This document shows, in pieces, positions 35,963 through 47,035 of a stretch of DNA of 64,000 nt. Made by a program: the position numbers and the translations under genes. The first letter of the stretch is position 1. Each line of letters begins with the position of its first letter. The stretch is taken from NCBI RefSeq assembly GCF_022627955.1, contig NZ_JABXGD010000006.1, positions 248,001 to 312,000 of the forward strand, read 5' to 3'. The stretch comes from Microbacterium sp. C5A9. Lineage in GTDB: Bacteria; Actinomycetota; Actinomycetes; Actinomycetales; Microbacteriaceae. The notes beneath the pieces were generated by a model. The model was not told the origin of the DNA, did no database searches, and saw only the letters and a list, made by a program, of their open reading frames with translations.

Positions 35963-36967
35963 CTACTGCGCGGGAGCCTCGGTCGGTGCCGGGGTCTCCT
36001 CGGCGGGCGCTTCGTCGACCGGGGCCTCCGTCGGCGTCTCCGACGGAGCCGGGGTCGGCGTCGCGGTCGCGTAGTAGGCGTCGCTGGCGACCGTCAGCAC
36101 GAACTGCGAGAACTCGCTCGGGTCGTCCAGCGCGCCGACATAGGCCTCGCCGTTCACGACGATCATGGGGGCCGAGGTCAGCACCAGGTCGTCGGATCCG
36201 ACGAGCGGACCCTCGAGGGCGCGAGACGTGGCGTCCTTCGCCCAGGTGACGTAGTCCTGCTTCTCGATGCAGGAGCGCACGCTCTTGACGTTGTCGGAGC
36301 CGACGGCGCCGGCGATGTCGGCGAGCTCGGAGTCGGTGAACCCGTCGGTGTTCATGTCGGGCTGATCGTCGAGCAGATCGTGGTTGAACGCGTAGAACTC
36401 CGCGGGCGAGTGCGTGGCGACGCAGGCAGCTGCGGCAGCCGATCGCAGGGAGTACTTGGTGCCGTTCGAGCTCGCGGTCAGCAGCGCCACGGGGTGGTAG
36501 GTCACGGTCGCCGCGCCCTCGCCGATCCAGTTCACGAGCTGACGCGCGTTGGCGCGCTCGAACTCACCGGCGTCCGGAGACAGGTAGTCGACGTAGATGT
36601 GGATGTCGACGGTGCTCGTGGTGGTGGGCGCCGGAGTCGGTGCCGCTTCACCACCGGCCTCGGTCGTCTCGGGGGCCGGTGCTTCGACGGGCTCGCTCGA
36701 CACGGTCGACGCGCTGATGTCGGAGACGAGGATGCCGTCATCCTCCATGCCGCTCGGCGTGAGCTGCGGCTTGGACACCTGTGCCGACACGGCGAGCGTG
36801 ACCGCCGTGCCGATCGCACCGACGGCGACGATCGCGATCGCACCGAGGACGATTCGTCGCATGATGCGCGCCCTCGACTGCTGGGCGTGCACCTTCTGTG
36901 CCTTCTCCCGCACGACCTCACGCGAATTGCGAGATGTGGGGACGTTCGGCGTCTCGTCGCTCGACAT
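35963..36967 (-). CDS. DsbA-like thioredoxin-fold protein lacking the CXXC motif
   Basis: 334 residues. Cytoplasmic N-terminus, one helix (about 38-62), Pro/Thr-rich spacer (90-118), a DsbA-family domain (120-305) and a Pro/Glu/Ala-rich tail. Where the family has CPYC, this protein has Ser130-Pro-Asp-Ala133 (YVDYLSPDAGEFER). The cis-Pro region (TSAPMIVVNG) and other domain features remain. The two remaining cysteines (AAACVATH and SCIEKQ) could form a structural disulfide. A redox-inactive, binding or chaperone role is inferred. The ATG start follows AAGAGGA. Confidence 0.82.
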   Translation of the reverse strand: MSSDETPNVPTSRNSREVVREKAQKVHAQQSRARIMRRIVLGAIAIVAVGAIGTAVTLAVSAQVSKPQLTPSGMEDDGILVSDISASTVSSEPVEAPAPETTEAGGEAAPTPAPTTTSTVDIHIYVDYLSPDAGEFERANARQLVNWIGEGAATVTYHPVALLTASSNGTKYSLRSAAAAACVATHSPAEFYAFNHDLLDDQPDMNTDGFTDSELADIAGAVGSDNVKSVRSCIEKQDYVTWAKDATSRALEGPLVGSDDLVLTSAPMIVVNGEAYVGALDDPSEFSQFVLTVASDAYYATATPTPAPSETPTEAPVDEAPAEETPAPTEAPAQ

Positions 36968-37165
36968 CGTTCCTCTTGAGAGTCTCGGTGGGGCAGGGTG
37001 GCCCCGTCCGCCGATCGAAACGGCGGACGCCGCAGAAAAGCGGCCGAGATTGATGTTAACCAGCCTGGCTGAGAAATACCCAGATGCGCCGGTTTCTGGC
37101 ATACTGATCCCGACCCGATGAGGGGTCACGGCGGATCGCTCTGCCGCTCTATCACTACGGATCGT

Positions 37166-37183
37166 CCGGCACGTACCTGCCGG
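37166..37183 (+). promoter_or_regulatory. Hairpin just upstream of the MsiK-type ATPase gene
   Basis: CCGGCA-CGTACC-TGCCGG forms a 6-bp stem whose 3' side ends one base before the GAAGGAG ribosome site. Position suggests translational control; possibly the msiK RNA motif known in actinobacteria, not verified. Confidence 0.35.
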
Positions 37184-37198
37184 TGAAGGAGAAACACA

Positions 37199-38302
<1,104 letters not shown>

Positions 38303-38316
38303 TCAGATCCACAGAC

Positions 38317-38349
38317 GCGGCGCGGGCTGACTTCGGTCACCCGCGCCGC
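38317..38349 (+). terminator. Terminator after the MsiK-type ATPase gene
   Basis: GCGGCGCGGG...CCCGCGCCGC with inner TGAC/GTCA pairing around loop TTCG and one bulged C, followed by a T/C-rich stretch. Confidence 0.75.
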
Positions 38350-38381
38350 TTCGTCTTTCCCGCCACCCTCGGAGGAGCCCC

Positions 38382-39686
38382 ATGCAGGACGCGCTGCGCA
38401 TCACGGCGAGCACGGTCGATCCCGGACTGCTCGCCCTCCCCTGGTCGACCCCGCTGGGCTCCTGGCCGTCCGAGCAGATCGTCTCGCTGCCCAAGGGGCT
38501 CTCGCGCCACCTGGTGCGCTTCGCCGATCTCTCCGGACGCGTCGTCGCCGTCAAGGAGACGACCGACTACATGGCCCGTCGCGAGTATGAGATGCTCGGC
38601 AATCTCGCCCGCCTCGACGTGCCCTGCGTCTCACGCGTCGCCGTGATCGCGGGGCGCACGGATGCCTCCGGCGAGCCGCTGCCCGCGGCACTCGTGACCT
38701 CGCACCTGCGCTTCTCGATGCCCTACCGTGCGCTGTTCACGCGCGTGCTGCGTCCCGACACCGCCAACCGCCTGGTCGACGCGCTGGCGGTGCTGCTCGT
38801 GCGCCTGCACAACGTCGGCTTCTACTGGGGCGACGTGTCGCTCTCGAACACCCTGTTCCGCCGCGACGCGGGCGCGTTCGCGGCCTACCTCGTCGACGCC
38901 GAGACCGGCGAACTGCACGAAGAGGGTCTCACCGACGGTCAGCGCGCGTACGACCTCGACCTCGCCCGCACGAACATCGCCGGCGAGGTGATGGACCTCG
39001 CCGCGGGCGGGCGACTCGAGCACGGGGTCGACGCGATCGCGATCGCCGACGGCATCGTCTCGTCGTACCACTCGCTGTGGGCCGAGCTCACGGCGCAGGA
39101 GTCGTTCGCCTCGGCCGAGACCTGGCGCATCACCGAGCGGATCGAGCGGCTGAACGCCCTGGGTTTCGACATCGACGAGATGTCGATGTCGACCACCGCC
39201 GACGGTACGGTCGTCGAGATCCAGCCGAAGGTCGTGGATGCGGGACACCACCAGCGCCGCCTGATCCGCCTCACCGGACTCGACGTCGAGGAGAACCAGG
39301 CGCGACGCCTGCTGAACGACCTCGACGAGTTCCGTGTGCGCTCCACCAAGCAGTGGGCCGACGAGGAGATGTACGCGCACGAGTGGCTCACGCGCGTGTT
39401 CGAGCCCGTGGTGCGGGCGATCCCTTACGAGCTGCGCGCCAAGCTCGAGCCCGCAGAGGTCTTCCATCAGGTCCTCGAGCACCGCTGGTACCTCTCCCAG
39501 GCCCAGGGGCGCGCCGTGCCGCTCGCCGAGGTGCTGACGAGCTACATCAACGAGGTGCTCCGCCACCGCCGCGACGAAGCCACCATCATGGGGCCGCCCA
39601 CCGAGACGATGAGCCTGCCGGTGATCACCGGTGCGCATCCCGTCCCGGACGATGACGACGAGGTCGACTGGCGCGACCTCGTCTGA
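38382..39686 (+). CDS. DUF4032 protein with lipopolysaccharide-kinase-like fold
   Basis: 434 residues, DUF4032. Kinase-like features are visible: a Lys in VVAVKETTDYMARREYE, a catalytic-loop-like FYWGDVSLSNTLF (Asp and Asn), and a later Asp in AYLVDAETGE, as in WaaP/Kdo-kinase folds. The C-terminal half (LDVEENQARRLLNDLDEFR...) is family-specific. Substrate unknown. GGAGG precedes the ATG. Confidence 0.75.
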   Translation: MQDALRITASTVDPGLLALPWSTPLGSWPSEQIVSLPKGLSRHLVRFADLSGRVVAVKETTDYMARREYEMLGNLARLDVPCVSRVAVIAGRTDASGEPLPAALVTSHLRFSMPYRALFTRVLRPDTANRLVDALAVLLVRLHNVGFYWGDVSLSNTLFRRDAGAFAAYLVDAETGELHEEGLTDGQRAYDLDLARTNIAGEVMDLAAGGRLEHGVDAIAIADGIVSSYHSLWAELTAQESFASAETWRITERIERLNALGFDIDEMSMSTTADGTVVEIQPKVVDAGHHQRRLIRLTGLDVEENQARRLLNDLDEFRVRSTKQWADEEMYAHEWLTRVFEPVVRAIPYELRAKLEPAEVFHQVLEHRWYLSQAQGRAVPLAEVLTSYINEVLRHRRDEATIMGPPTETMSLPVITGAHPVPDDDDEVDWRDLV

Positions 39687-39761
39687 CCGGACCCCGAGAC
39701 CGGACTCTGCGACCGGACGCCGGGGCGGGGGACGACGGGCGCCGAGTGGAGCGGATGCCGC

Positions 39762-40403
39762 TCAGTAGCCGACGGTGAACCGCTCGCGGTGATGGTTCCC
39801 CTGCTCGATCTCGTCGACGACGGCGACGGCGAAGTCGGCTCCCGAGATGAAGGACGTGCCGTCGGCGTCGCGCACGATCACGTCGCCGCCGTCGCGGTAG
39901 TGTCCGGTGCGCTCGCCCTCTGCCCACGGCCCGAAGACCTCGGCGGGGTGCACGAAGAACCAGTCCAACCCCGCATCCGCGCTCTCGAGCAGCGCCAGAG
40001 AGTCGATGCCGACCTGCGCCTCGTGCTTGTACTCCTCGGGGAAGCCCTGGTCGAACAGGCGCGGCCCTCCCGGAGCCACGAGGCTGCCGCCCGCTCCCCC
40101 GACGACGCCGAGACGCGTGCTCGTGCCGGCGAGCTCGCCGATCACACCCGTCAGCGCATCGAGCACGCGGTCGGTCATGTCGCCGCGCGGGGACAGCGAG
40201 GAGACCACGGCGTCCGCTCCGTCGAACGCGCTCGCCAGCGATGCGGGCTCGAGCGCCGACCCCTGCACGTACGACGCACCGTCGACGGCATCCGCAGGGG
40301 TGGAGCGCGAGATCGCGATGACCTCGTGTCCGCGGCTCACCGCCTCCGCGACGATGTGACGGCCGGCGTAGCCGGTGCCTCCGAGGACGACGATGCGAGC
40401 CAT
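39762..40403 (-). CDS. NAD(P)-binding oxidoreductase (atypical SDR, NmrA-like)
   Basis: 213 residues. Rossmann start VLGGTGYAGRHIVAEA, SSLSPRG, VVGGAGG, and the late HPAEVFGPW segment. No canonical Tyr-x3-Lys pair, so a typical dehydrogenase activity is uncertain; many relatives are NAD(P)-binding sensors or isomerase-type reductases. It starts 10 nt after the stop of rlmB and is probably the last gene of the cysS-rlmB transcript. Confidence 0.82.
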   Translation of the reverse strand: MARIVVLGGTGYAGRHIVAEAVSRGHEVIAISRSTPADAVDGASYVQGSALEPASLASAFDGADAVVSSLSPRGDMTDRVLDALTGVIGELAGTSTRLGVVGGAGGSLVAPGGPRLFDQGFPEEYKHEAQVGIDSLALLESADAGLDWFFVHPAEVFGPWAEGERTGHYRDGGDVIVRDADGTSFISGADFAVAVVDEIEQGNHHRERFTVGY

Positions 40404-40412
40404 GCTGCTTCC

Positions 40413-41417
40413 CTACTTCTTCGCGTTGCGGACGGTCGAGACCTGGTAGAGCGCGACGGAGGTCGCGATGCCGGCGTTGAGCGACTCGGTCGAGGCCGAG
40501 ATCGGGATCGACACGATCTGATCGCAGGTCTCGGCGACGAGACGCGAGAGTCCCTTGCCCTCGGAGCCGGTGACGATCACGACGGGGCGGTCGGCGAGCT
40601 GCAGATCGGGCAGCTGCACGTCTCCGTCTCCGTCGAGACCGAGCACGAACACGCCCTGCTTCTTGAACTCCTTGAGCTGACTCGTGAGATTCGTGGCCAA
40701 GGCGACCGGCACGCGGGCCGCGGCTCCCGCGCTCGTCTTCCACGCGGCCGAGTTCACGCCCGCCGAGCGACGCTGCGGCAGGATGATGCCGTGGCCGCCG
40801 AAGGCCGCCGTCGAGCGGATGATCGCACCGAGGTTGCGGGGGTCGGTGATTCCGTCGAGGGCGACGAAGAGCGGAACCTCGCCCTTGTCGATGACCTGCT
40901 CGAGAAGGTCCTGCGGGTGCGCGTACTCGTACGGCGGCACCTTGATGGCGACGCCCTGGTGCACGCCGTCGAAGCCCGCCATGCGGTCGAGCTCCTGACG
41001 CGTGACCTCGAGCACCGGGATGCCGCGGTTCGTCGCGATCGACAGCATCTCCTTGGTGCGGTCGTCCATCTCCACGCGCTGCGCGATGTAGAAGGCGGTG
41101 GCGGGGATCTTCGCACGGAGCGCCTCGAGCACCGAGTTGCGGCCGGTGACCGTCTCGGTGTCGGTGGTGTTGTCCTTCACCCGGGCCGAGCGGTTCGGGT
41201 TGCCGCCCGAGCTCTGACGCTGTCCGGGCTTGCCCTTGCCACCCGATGCGGCATAGCGCTCGGCCGCGGCCTTGCGCTTGCCGGCGGGGTGCCAGGCGCG
41301 GTCCTCGGCCTTGGGGGTCGGCCCACGACCTTCGAGCGAGCTACGGCCCTTGCCGCCGGAGCCCTTGGTGGGGCCCTTCTTGCCCTTGCCTGCGGAGGGG
41401 TTGCCCTGCTTAGCCAT
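40413..41417 (-). CDS. rlmB: 23S rRNA (guanosine-2'-O-)-methyltransferase RlmB
   Basis: 334 residues. The N-terminal about 80 residues are Lys/Gly/Ser-rich and disordered, probably RNA-binding. Then come the SpoU substrate-binding domain (GRNSVLEALRAKIPA) and the knotted SpoU catalytic domain (LDGITDPRNLGAIIRSTAAFG, VIVTGSEGKGLSRL, ISASTESLNAGIATSVALY). It methylates G2251 of 23S rRNA. Overlaps the cysS stop by 8 nt. Confidence 0.92.
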   Translation of the reverse strand: MAKQGNPSAGKGKKGPTKGSGGKGRSSLEGRGPTPKAEDRAWHPAGKRKAAAERYAASGGKGKPGQRQSSGGNPNRSARVKDNTTDTETVTGRNSVLEALRAKIPATAFYIAQRVEMDDRTKEMLSIATNRGIPVLEVTRQELDRMAGFDGVHQGVAIKVPPYEYAHPQDLLEQVIDKGEVPLFVALDGITDPRNLGAIIRSTAAFGGHGIILPQRRSAGVNSAAWKTSAGAAARVPVALATNLTSQLKEFKKQGVFVLGLDGDGDVQLPDLQLADRPVVIVTGSEGKGLSRLVAETCDQIVSIPISASTESLNAGIATSVALYQVSTVRNAKK

Positions 41418-42819
41418 CGATACTCCAATGAGTTCCGGCCGGAGTGTCCTCCAGCGTGATTCCTGCGGCGGCGATCGCATCACGGATACGATCGGCCGCC
41501 GCCCAGTCCTTGTCAGCCCGCGCCTGTGCGCGCTGAGTGATCATCGTCTGCACGAGGGTGTCGAGAGCGGATGCCGTGGCGTCGCCACCCGAGGCTCCGG
41601 TGTCGGCCAGCGGGTCGATGCCGAGCACCATCACCATGACCGACACCGCGCGAAGCGCCATGACAGCGGCATCCGTGTCTCCCGCGTCGAGCGCGGCATT
41701 GCCGTCGCGCACCGTCTCATGCAGCACCGCGAGCGCCTGGGGCACTCCGAGATCGTCGTCCATCGCCGCCGCGAACGACGAAGGCATGTCGCTGTACACG
41801 AACCGGACATGCGACCCACCGGCGGCCCGGATGACGCGCGCCATGAACGTGCGGATACGTCCGAGCGCCGCCTCGGCCTCGGTCCACGACGACTCCGAGA
41901 GGTCGAGGCTCGAGCGGTAGTGCGCCGCGGCGAGCGCGTAGCGCACCACCAGCGGATCGCGCTCGGCGAGCACATCGGCGGCCAGCGTGAAGTTGCCGAT
42001 CGACTTCGACATCTTCTGTCCGTCGACGGTCACGAGTCCGTTGTGGACCCAGTACCGTGCGAAGCCGTCGCCCGCGGCGGTCGACTGCGCGAGCTCGTTC
42101 TCGTGGTGCGGGAATCGCAGGTCGAGGCCGCCGCCGTGGATGTCGAACTCGGCGCCGAGATAGCGCTTCGACATCGCGGAGCATTCGATATGCCAACCCG
42201 GGCGTCCCGCTCCCCAGGGCGACCGCCAGACGGCATCCGCCTGCTCGTCGTCCTTCGCGCCCTTCCAGAGGGCGAAGTCCTGCGGGTTGCGCTTGCCACG
42301 CGGGTCCGCGTCCTCCGCGGCCTCCATCGCGTCGACCGACTGATTCGTGAGCGAACCGTACTCGGGCCACGAGCGCACGTCGAAGTACACGTCGCCCGAC
42401 GCATCCGCCGCCGGGTAGGCATGGCCGCGCTCGATCAGAGTCGCGATGATCTCCTGCATCTGCGGGATCGACGCGGTCGCGCGCGGTTCGTAGGTGGGCG
42501 GAAGGATGCCGACTCCGGCATACGCCGCCGTGAACTCCTGCTCCATGCGGTACGCCAGAGCCCACCACTGCTCGGTGTCCGACGCGTTCGCGAGCACCTT
42601 GTCATCGATGTCGGTGACGTTGCGGACGAACGTGACCCGCCCGTATCGGTGGGTCAGCCACCGTCGCAGCAGATCGAAGCTCAGCGCCGCGCGGACGTGA
42701 CCGATGTGCGGGCCGGACTGCACCGTGGGTCCGCAGACGTACATCGTGATGTTCTCGGGATCGAGAGGCACGAAGTCGCGCAGCTGCTGTGCGCGGGTGT
42801 CATAGAGGCGGACTGTCAC
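41410..42819 (-). CDS. cysS: Cysteine--tRNA ligase
   Basis: 469 residues, class I synthetase of normal length. HIGH motif at residues 38-41 (SGPHIGHV), KMSKS at 269-273, zinc ligands Cys29, Cys213, His238, Glu242. It charges tRNA-Cys. The grouping carD-ispDF-...-cysS-rlmB is common in actinobacteria; here two dehydrogenase genes sit between ispDF and cysS. Confidence 0.97.
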   Translation of the reverse strand: MTVRLYDTRAQQLRDFVPLDPENITMYVCGPTVQSGPHIGHVRAALSFDLLRRWLTHRYGRVTFVRNVTDIDDKVLANASDTEQWWALAYRMEQEFTAAYAGVGILPPTYEPRATASIPQMQEIIATLIERGHAYPAADASGDVYFDVRSWPEYGSLTNQSVDAMEAAEDADPRGKRNPQDFALWKGAKDDEQADAVWRSPWGAGRPGWHIECSAMSKRYLGAEFDIHGGGLDLRFPHHENELAQSTAAGDGFARYWVHNGLVTVDGQKMSKSIGNFTLAADVLAERDPLVVRYALAAAHYRSSLDLSESSWTEAEAALGRIRTFMARVIRAAGGSHVRFVYSDMPSSFAAAMDDDLGVPQALAVLHETVRDGNAALDAGDTDAAVMALRAVSVMVMVLGIDPLADTGASGGDATASALDTLVQTMITQRAQARADKDWAAADRIRDAIAAAGITLEDTPAGTHWSIDG

Positions 42820-42862
42820 CGCACAAGCTTACCGGGCGGGCCGTCACGGAAGACTGGGTCCG

Positions 42863-44239
42863 TCAGTCGGCGACGAACGAGAGCCGACGGTTCGCGAACT
42901 CCCCGATGCCGATCGGCCCCATCTCGCGTCCGAAGCCCGAGCGCTTCACCCCGCCGAAGGGCAGCTCGGCGGCCTCCGCCGCGATCGTGTTGACGTGGGT
43001 CATACCGACCTCGAGACGCGACGCGACACGAGCGGCCCTCGCCTCGTCGGTCGAGAACACCGATCCGCCGAGTCCCATGTCGCAGTCGTTCGCGAGCTCG
43101 AGCGCCTCCTCGTCGCTGAAGACCCGATAGACCGTGGCGACGGGCCCGAAGATCTCCTCCCGGTAGGACGCCGAGTCGCGGGGTACGCCCGTGAGCACGG
43201 CCGGCGAGTAGTGGGCTCCTGGCCCGTCGGACAGCACGCCGCCGGCCTCGAGCGTGGCGCCCGCGTCGACGGCGCGACGCACCTGGGCATCCACGGTCTC
43301 GGCGGCGGTGCGTGTCGACAGCGGCACGAACTGACCGTCTTTCAGGTCGAGCTGGTCGCCGGGCACGAGTCCGTCGGCGAGACGCTTCAGCTCTGCCACG
43401 AACTCGTCGTGGATATCGTCCATCACGATCAGGCGCTTGTTCGAGTTGCACACCTGGCCGCCGTTGTAGACGCGGAACTCCCAGGCCTGGCGGGCGACGG
43501 CCGCGACGTCGTCGGCATCCAGCACGATCATCGGGTCGATGCCGCCGAGCTCGAGCACGCACTTCTTGAGGTGCTTCCCCGCCTGGGCGCCGATGATGGC
43601 GCCCGCTCGCTCCGACCCGGTCAGCGAGACTCCCTGCACGCGGGGGTCGGCGATGATCGTGGCGATCTGGTCATGCGACGCGAACACGTTCTGGTATCCG
43701 CCCTCGGGAACACCCGCGTCGCGCATGATCGCCTCGATGGCGAGCGACGAGCGCGGGCAGATCTCGGCGTGCTTGAGCAGGATCGTGTTGCCGAGCAGCA
43801 GATTGGGGGCCGCGAAGCGGGCGACCTGGTAGTACGGGAAGTTCCACGGCATCACGCCGAGGAGAGTGCCGATCGGGCGGTGCTCGATGACGGCGCGTCC
43901 CGGCACCGTGCTCGGGATCTCGTAGTCGGTGATGAGGCTGGGTCCGTGCACGGCGTAGTACTCGATGATCGACGCGGCGAAGTCGACCTCGTCGATCGCC
44001 TCGGCGCGGGACTTGCCCATCTCGATCGCGATGTGGTCCGCGAGTTCGTCCTTGCGCTCCTCGAACAGCTCGGCGACGCGCTTCACGACGGCGGCGCGCT
44101 CCTGCACGCTGCGGTCACGCCATTCCCGGTAGGCCGCATCGGCTGAGGACAGAGCCGTCTCGATCTGGGCGTCCGTGGCCGTCTCGAACGACTCCAGCAC
44201 CTCACCGGTCGCGGGGTTCTGCACTCGGTAACCGCTCAT
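42863..44239 (-). CDS. gabD: NAD(P)-dependent aldehyde dehydrogenase, succinate-semialdehyde type
   Basis: 458 residues. Catalytic Cys264 ([11 protein letters not shown]) and Glu230 (VLELGGIDP), cofactor segment [13 protein letters not shown] and [10 protein letters not shown]. Overall pattern is that of succinate-semialdehyde dehydrogenases feeding the TCA cycle; substrate assignment is by resemblance. No GABA transaminase gene is nearby. Confidence 0.82.
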   Translation of the reverse strand: MSGYRVQNPATGEVLESFETATDAQIETALSSADAAYREWRDRSVQERAAVVKRVAELFEERKDELADHIAIEMGKSRAEAIDEVDFAASIIEYYAVHGPSLITDYEIPSTVPGRAVIEHRPIGTLLGVMPWNFPYYQVARFAAPNLLLGNTILLKHAEICPRSSLAIEAIMRDAGVPEGGYQNVFASHDQIATIIADPRVQGVSLTGSERAGAIIGAQAGKHLKKCVLELGGIDPMIVLDADDVAAVARQAWEFRVYNGGQVCNSNKRLIVMDDIHDEFVAELKRLADGLVPGDQLDLKDGQFVPLSTRTAAETVDAQVRRAVDAGATLEAGGVLSDGPGAHYSPAVLTGVPRDSASYREEIFGPVATVYRVFSDEEALELANDCDMGLGGSVFSTDEARAARVASRLEVGMTHVNTIAAEAAELPFGGVKRSGFGREMGPIGIGEFANRRLSFVAD

Positions 44240-44378
44240 CTGATTCCTCGTTCGCTCATCACGCGGGTCGCCGTCGACACCGCTTTTCCTCGATCGTCGC
44301 GCGCGCCCGTCGTCGAACGCAAGTCACCGCGCCGCGCAGCCCTGCCGAGGAGCCCGATCGAGGAGCCCCGTCGGCGGT

Positions 44379-44969
44379 TCAGTCGACAGCGAAGACCTGT
44401 CCGGTCTGCACTCCCAACACGCTCTTCGCGTACGCCTGGCCGACGCGGTGCGACGAGACGGGGACGAACCCGGGGAACGAGGAGTGGTAGGACGGCGCAT
44501 CCTCGAGCACCGAGGGGCTGACCGCGTTGATACGGATGCCGCGCGGCAGCTCGGTCGCCGCCGCGAGCACGAACGACTCCAGCGCTCCGTTCGCGAGCGA
44601 CGCCGCCGCACCCGTCGCGATCGCCTCCCTGGCCAGGATGCCGGAGGTCAGCGTGAAGGATCCGCCGTCGCGGACGAACGGTGTGCCGATGCGCACGACG
44701 TCGAGCTGAGTGAGCACCTTGCCGCGGAACGCCGACCGGTAGTCGTCCCGGTCGAGGTCGGACAGCGGACGGAACGGCACCCCGCCGAGCGCCACGATCA
44801 CCGCGTCGACCGAGCCGACTCCCTGGAAGAGCCGCTCGATGGATGCCGGGTCTTCGACCTCGACCGCCGGTTCTCCGCTGCGCGAGGCCGCGATGACCTC
44901 GTGCTCGTGCAGCGCCTCGACCGCGGTACGCCCGACGTGTCCGCTCGCTCCGATGATCAGTACCCTCAT
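44379..44969 (-). CDS. Short-chain dehydrogenase
   Basis: 196 residues. Rossmann start IIGASGHVGRTAVEAL; FTLTSGILAREAIATGAAASLANGA region holds the serine but the usual Tyr-x3-Lys is replaced, as in the compact short-chain dehydrogenase group starting MxxLIIGASG. Function unknown. Lies between ispDF and the aldehyde dehydrogenase gene. Confidence 0.8.
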   Translation of the reverse strand: MRVLIIGASGHVGRTAVEALHEHEVIAASRSGEPAVEVEDPASIERLFQGVGSVDAVIVALGGVPFRPLSDLDRDDYRSAFRGKVLTQLDVVRIGTPFVRDGGSFTLTSGILAREAIATGAAASLANGALESFVLAAATELPRGIRINAVSPSVLEDAPSYHSSFPGFVPVSSHRVGQAYAKSVLGVQTGQVFAVD

Positions 44970-45030
44970 GACGACTCCTTCTCCGATTGCGATGACTGCG
45001 ATCCTGCTGACTGCTGCGACCGCTGCGGAC

Positions 45031-46266
45031 TCAGGCCGGCACCACCAGGGCGACCGCGGTCACCGCGATCCCCTCCCCGCGACCGGCGAACCCGAGGCCG
45101 TCGGTCGTCGTGGCCGTCACCGACACCGCGGCACCGCCGAGCGCGGTCGACAGCGCCTGCTGGGCTTCGGCGCGACGCGCGCTGAAGCGCGGCCGATTGC
45201 CCTGGAACTGCACCGACACGTTGCCGATCGCGAACCCCGCCTCCGCGAGGATCTCCCGGGTACGCGCCAGGAACACGTCGGCGTGCGCTCCGGCGTACTC
45301 GGTATGCGCCGTGCCGAAGTGCTCGCCGATGTCACCGAGCCCCGCGGCTCCGAGCAGCGCGTCGACGATCGCATGCGCCACCGCGTCGCCGTCCGAGTGC
45401 CCCGAGAGCGGCTGCTCTCCCGGCCACTCGAGGCCGGCGAGCCACAGGGTCCCCTCGCCGCCGAACGCGTGCACATCGGTTCCGAGGCCGACGCGCGGAA
45501 GCGACGTCGACGGACTCGACGCCGAGAGAGCCGCTGCCGAGGGCCGCGGCTCTGCGGTCGACCCGGGAGCGGTGGCGAGCAGGTGGCGCGCCCGCTCGAG
45601 GTCGGCCGGTGTCGTGATCTTGAATCCGCGCGGCGAGCCGTCGATCCTCCGCACCGGATGCCCGGCCGCGGCGAACAGCGCCGCATCGTCGGTGTACTCG
45701 ACGCCCGAGGCCAGGGCGGTCGCGTACGCATCCTCCAGCAGAGCGCGGGGGAAGCCCTGCGGCGTCATCGCGGCGGCCAGCTCGGAGCGATCGACAGGTC
45801 CGACGATGTCGTCACCGTCGATCTTCTTGAGTGTGTCGATCACGGGGAGGGTCGGGATCACGCCCGTCTGCTCGTCGACCGCGGCGGCCACCGCGTCGAT
45901 CGTCGCCGGAGCGGTCAGTGCGCGCGCGGCGTCGTGCACGAGCACGGTGCGCACGTCACCCCACAGCGCCGCGAGGCCCGCGGCGACCGAACTCTGCCGG
46001 GTGTCGCCGCCCGTCACCACGCGGCCGAGTTCGACCCTGTCGCCCGCGGCCGCGCGCAGCTCGGCCTCGGCATCGCCCTCGAACCCGGCCGGGGCGACCA
46101 CGATGACCTGCGCCGGTGCTGCGGCGAAGACGCCGTCGAGCGCGTGCCGCAGGATCGAGTGGGTGTCGATGCCGACGAACGCCTTGGGCGCTCCGGCATC
46201 CAGTCTGGTGCCGGAGCCTGCGGCGACGACGATGATCGCGGTGTGCGGAACGGGAAGCATGCTCAC
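45031..46266 (-). CDS. ispDF: Bifunctional IspD-IspF (MEP pathway)
   Basis: 411 residues. Residues 1-225 are Isp[19 protein letters not shown] nucleotide loop and VHDAARAL. After an Ala/Ser/Pro linker (230-250), residues 252-411 are Isp[34 protein letters not shown] with its zinc ligands, and [16 protein letters not shown]. It makes CDP-methylerythritol and then MEcPP, precursors of the IPP/DMAPP used by the crt operon. Start is GTG 46266 or ATG 46260; neither has a clear ribosome site. Confidence 0.92.
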   Translation of the reverse strand: MSMLPVPHTAIIVVAAGSGTRLDAGAPKAFVGIDTHSILRHALDGVFAAAPAQVIVVAPAGFEGDAEAELRAAAGDRVELGRVVTGGDTRQSSVAAGLAALWGDVRTVLVHDAARALTAPATIDAVAAAVDEQTGVIPTLPVIDTLKKIDGDDIVGPVDRSELAAAMTPQGFPRALLEDAYATALASGVEYTDDAALFAAAGHPVRRIDGSPRGFKITTPADLERARHLLATAPGSTAEPRPSAAALSASSPSTSLPRVGLGTDVHAFGGEGTLWLAGLEWPGEQPLSGHSDGDAVAHAIVDALLGAAGLGDIGEHFGTAHTEYAGAHADVFLARTREILAEAGFAIGNVSVQFQGNRPRFSARRAEAQQALSTALGGAAVSVTATTTDGLGFAGRGEGIAVTAVALVVPA

Positions 46267-46325
46267 GTCTTCACGTTACCTTCGCGCGCCCGTCGTCCGC
46301 GCGCTGCCCGCGAGGTCTGCAGACG

Positions 46326-46363
46326 CGGAAGAGGGCGGATGCCGAAGCATCCGCCCTCTTCCG
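46326..46363. terminator. Hairpin between carD and ispDF
   Basis: 17-bp perfect stem starting CGGAAGAGGGCGGATGC with a 4-nt loop (TTCG when read on the minus strand). No T-run. It may reduce readthrough from carD into ispDF. Confidence 0.6.
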
Positions 46364-46416
46364 TGAATCGCCCGAGTCGAATGAGCCGGGCCGAATCTCT
46401 CAGCAGTCTCGACGTC

Positions 46417-46899
46417 TCAGGACGCGAGGACCTCGTCGAGCATGGCGCTCGCCTTGTCTTCGTCGGTCTTCTCCGCGAGAGCCAGCTCGGAGATGAGGAT
46501 CTGACGCGCCTTGGCCAGCATCCGCTTCTCACCCGCCGACAGACCGCGGTCCTGATCGCGACGCCACAGGTCGCGCACGACCTCGCTCACCTTGATCACA
46601 TCGCCCGAGGCGAGCTTCTCGAGGTTCGCCTTGTACCGGCGCGACCAGTTGGTGGGCTCCTCGGTGAAGGGCGCACGCAGAACCTCGAACACGTGGTCGA
46701 GTCCCTCTCGTCCGATCACATCGCGGACCCCGACAAGATCGACGTTCTCCGCAGGAACCTCGATGATGAGGTCTCCCTGCGTGACGTTGAGCTTCAGGTA
46801 TTTCTTCGCCTCACCCTTGATGATGCGCTCCTTGACCTCGATGATGGTCGCAGCGCCATGGTGCGGATAGACGACAGTTTCGCCAACCTCAAAAAGCAT
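46417..46899 (-). CDS. carD: CarD-family RNA polymerase-binding regulator
   Basis: 160 residues. N-terminal RNAP-interaction Tudor-like domain ([18 protein letters not shown]... LKLNV) and C-terminal helical DNA-binding domain ([21 protein letters not shown]). It stabilises open promoter complexes at rRNA and housekeeping promoters. ATG 46899 chosen for AAAGGA upstream and family length. Confidence 0.93.
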   Translation of the reverse strand: MLFEVGETVVYPHHGAATIIEVKERIIKGEAKKYLKLNVTQGDLIIEVPAENVDLVGVRDVIGREGLDHVFEVLRAPFTEEPTNWSRRYKANLEKLASGDVIKVSEVVRDLWRRDQDRGLSAGEKRMLAKARQILISELALAEKTDEDKASAMLDEVLAS

Positions 46900-47035
46900 A
46901 AAAACTTGTCCTTTCGGCAACCTCAAGGATACCACAGCGAGGATGCGCTAAGGTTTGCACCCCTGTGTCCCGAGGCGCCCCTCCGCATACCCATAGAATG
47001 GGAGGCGGACATCCCGCCGGACCACAGGAGGACCA

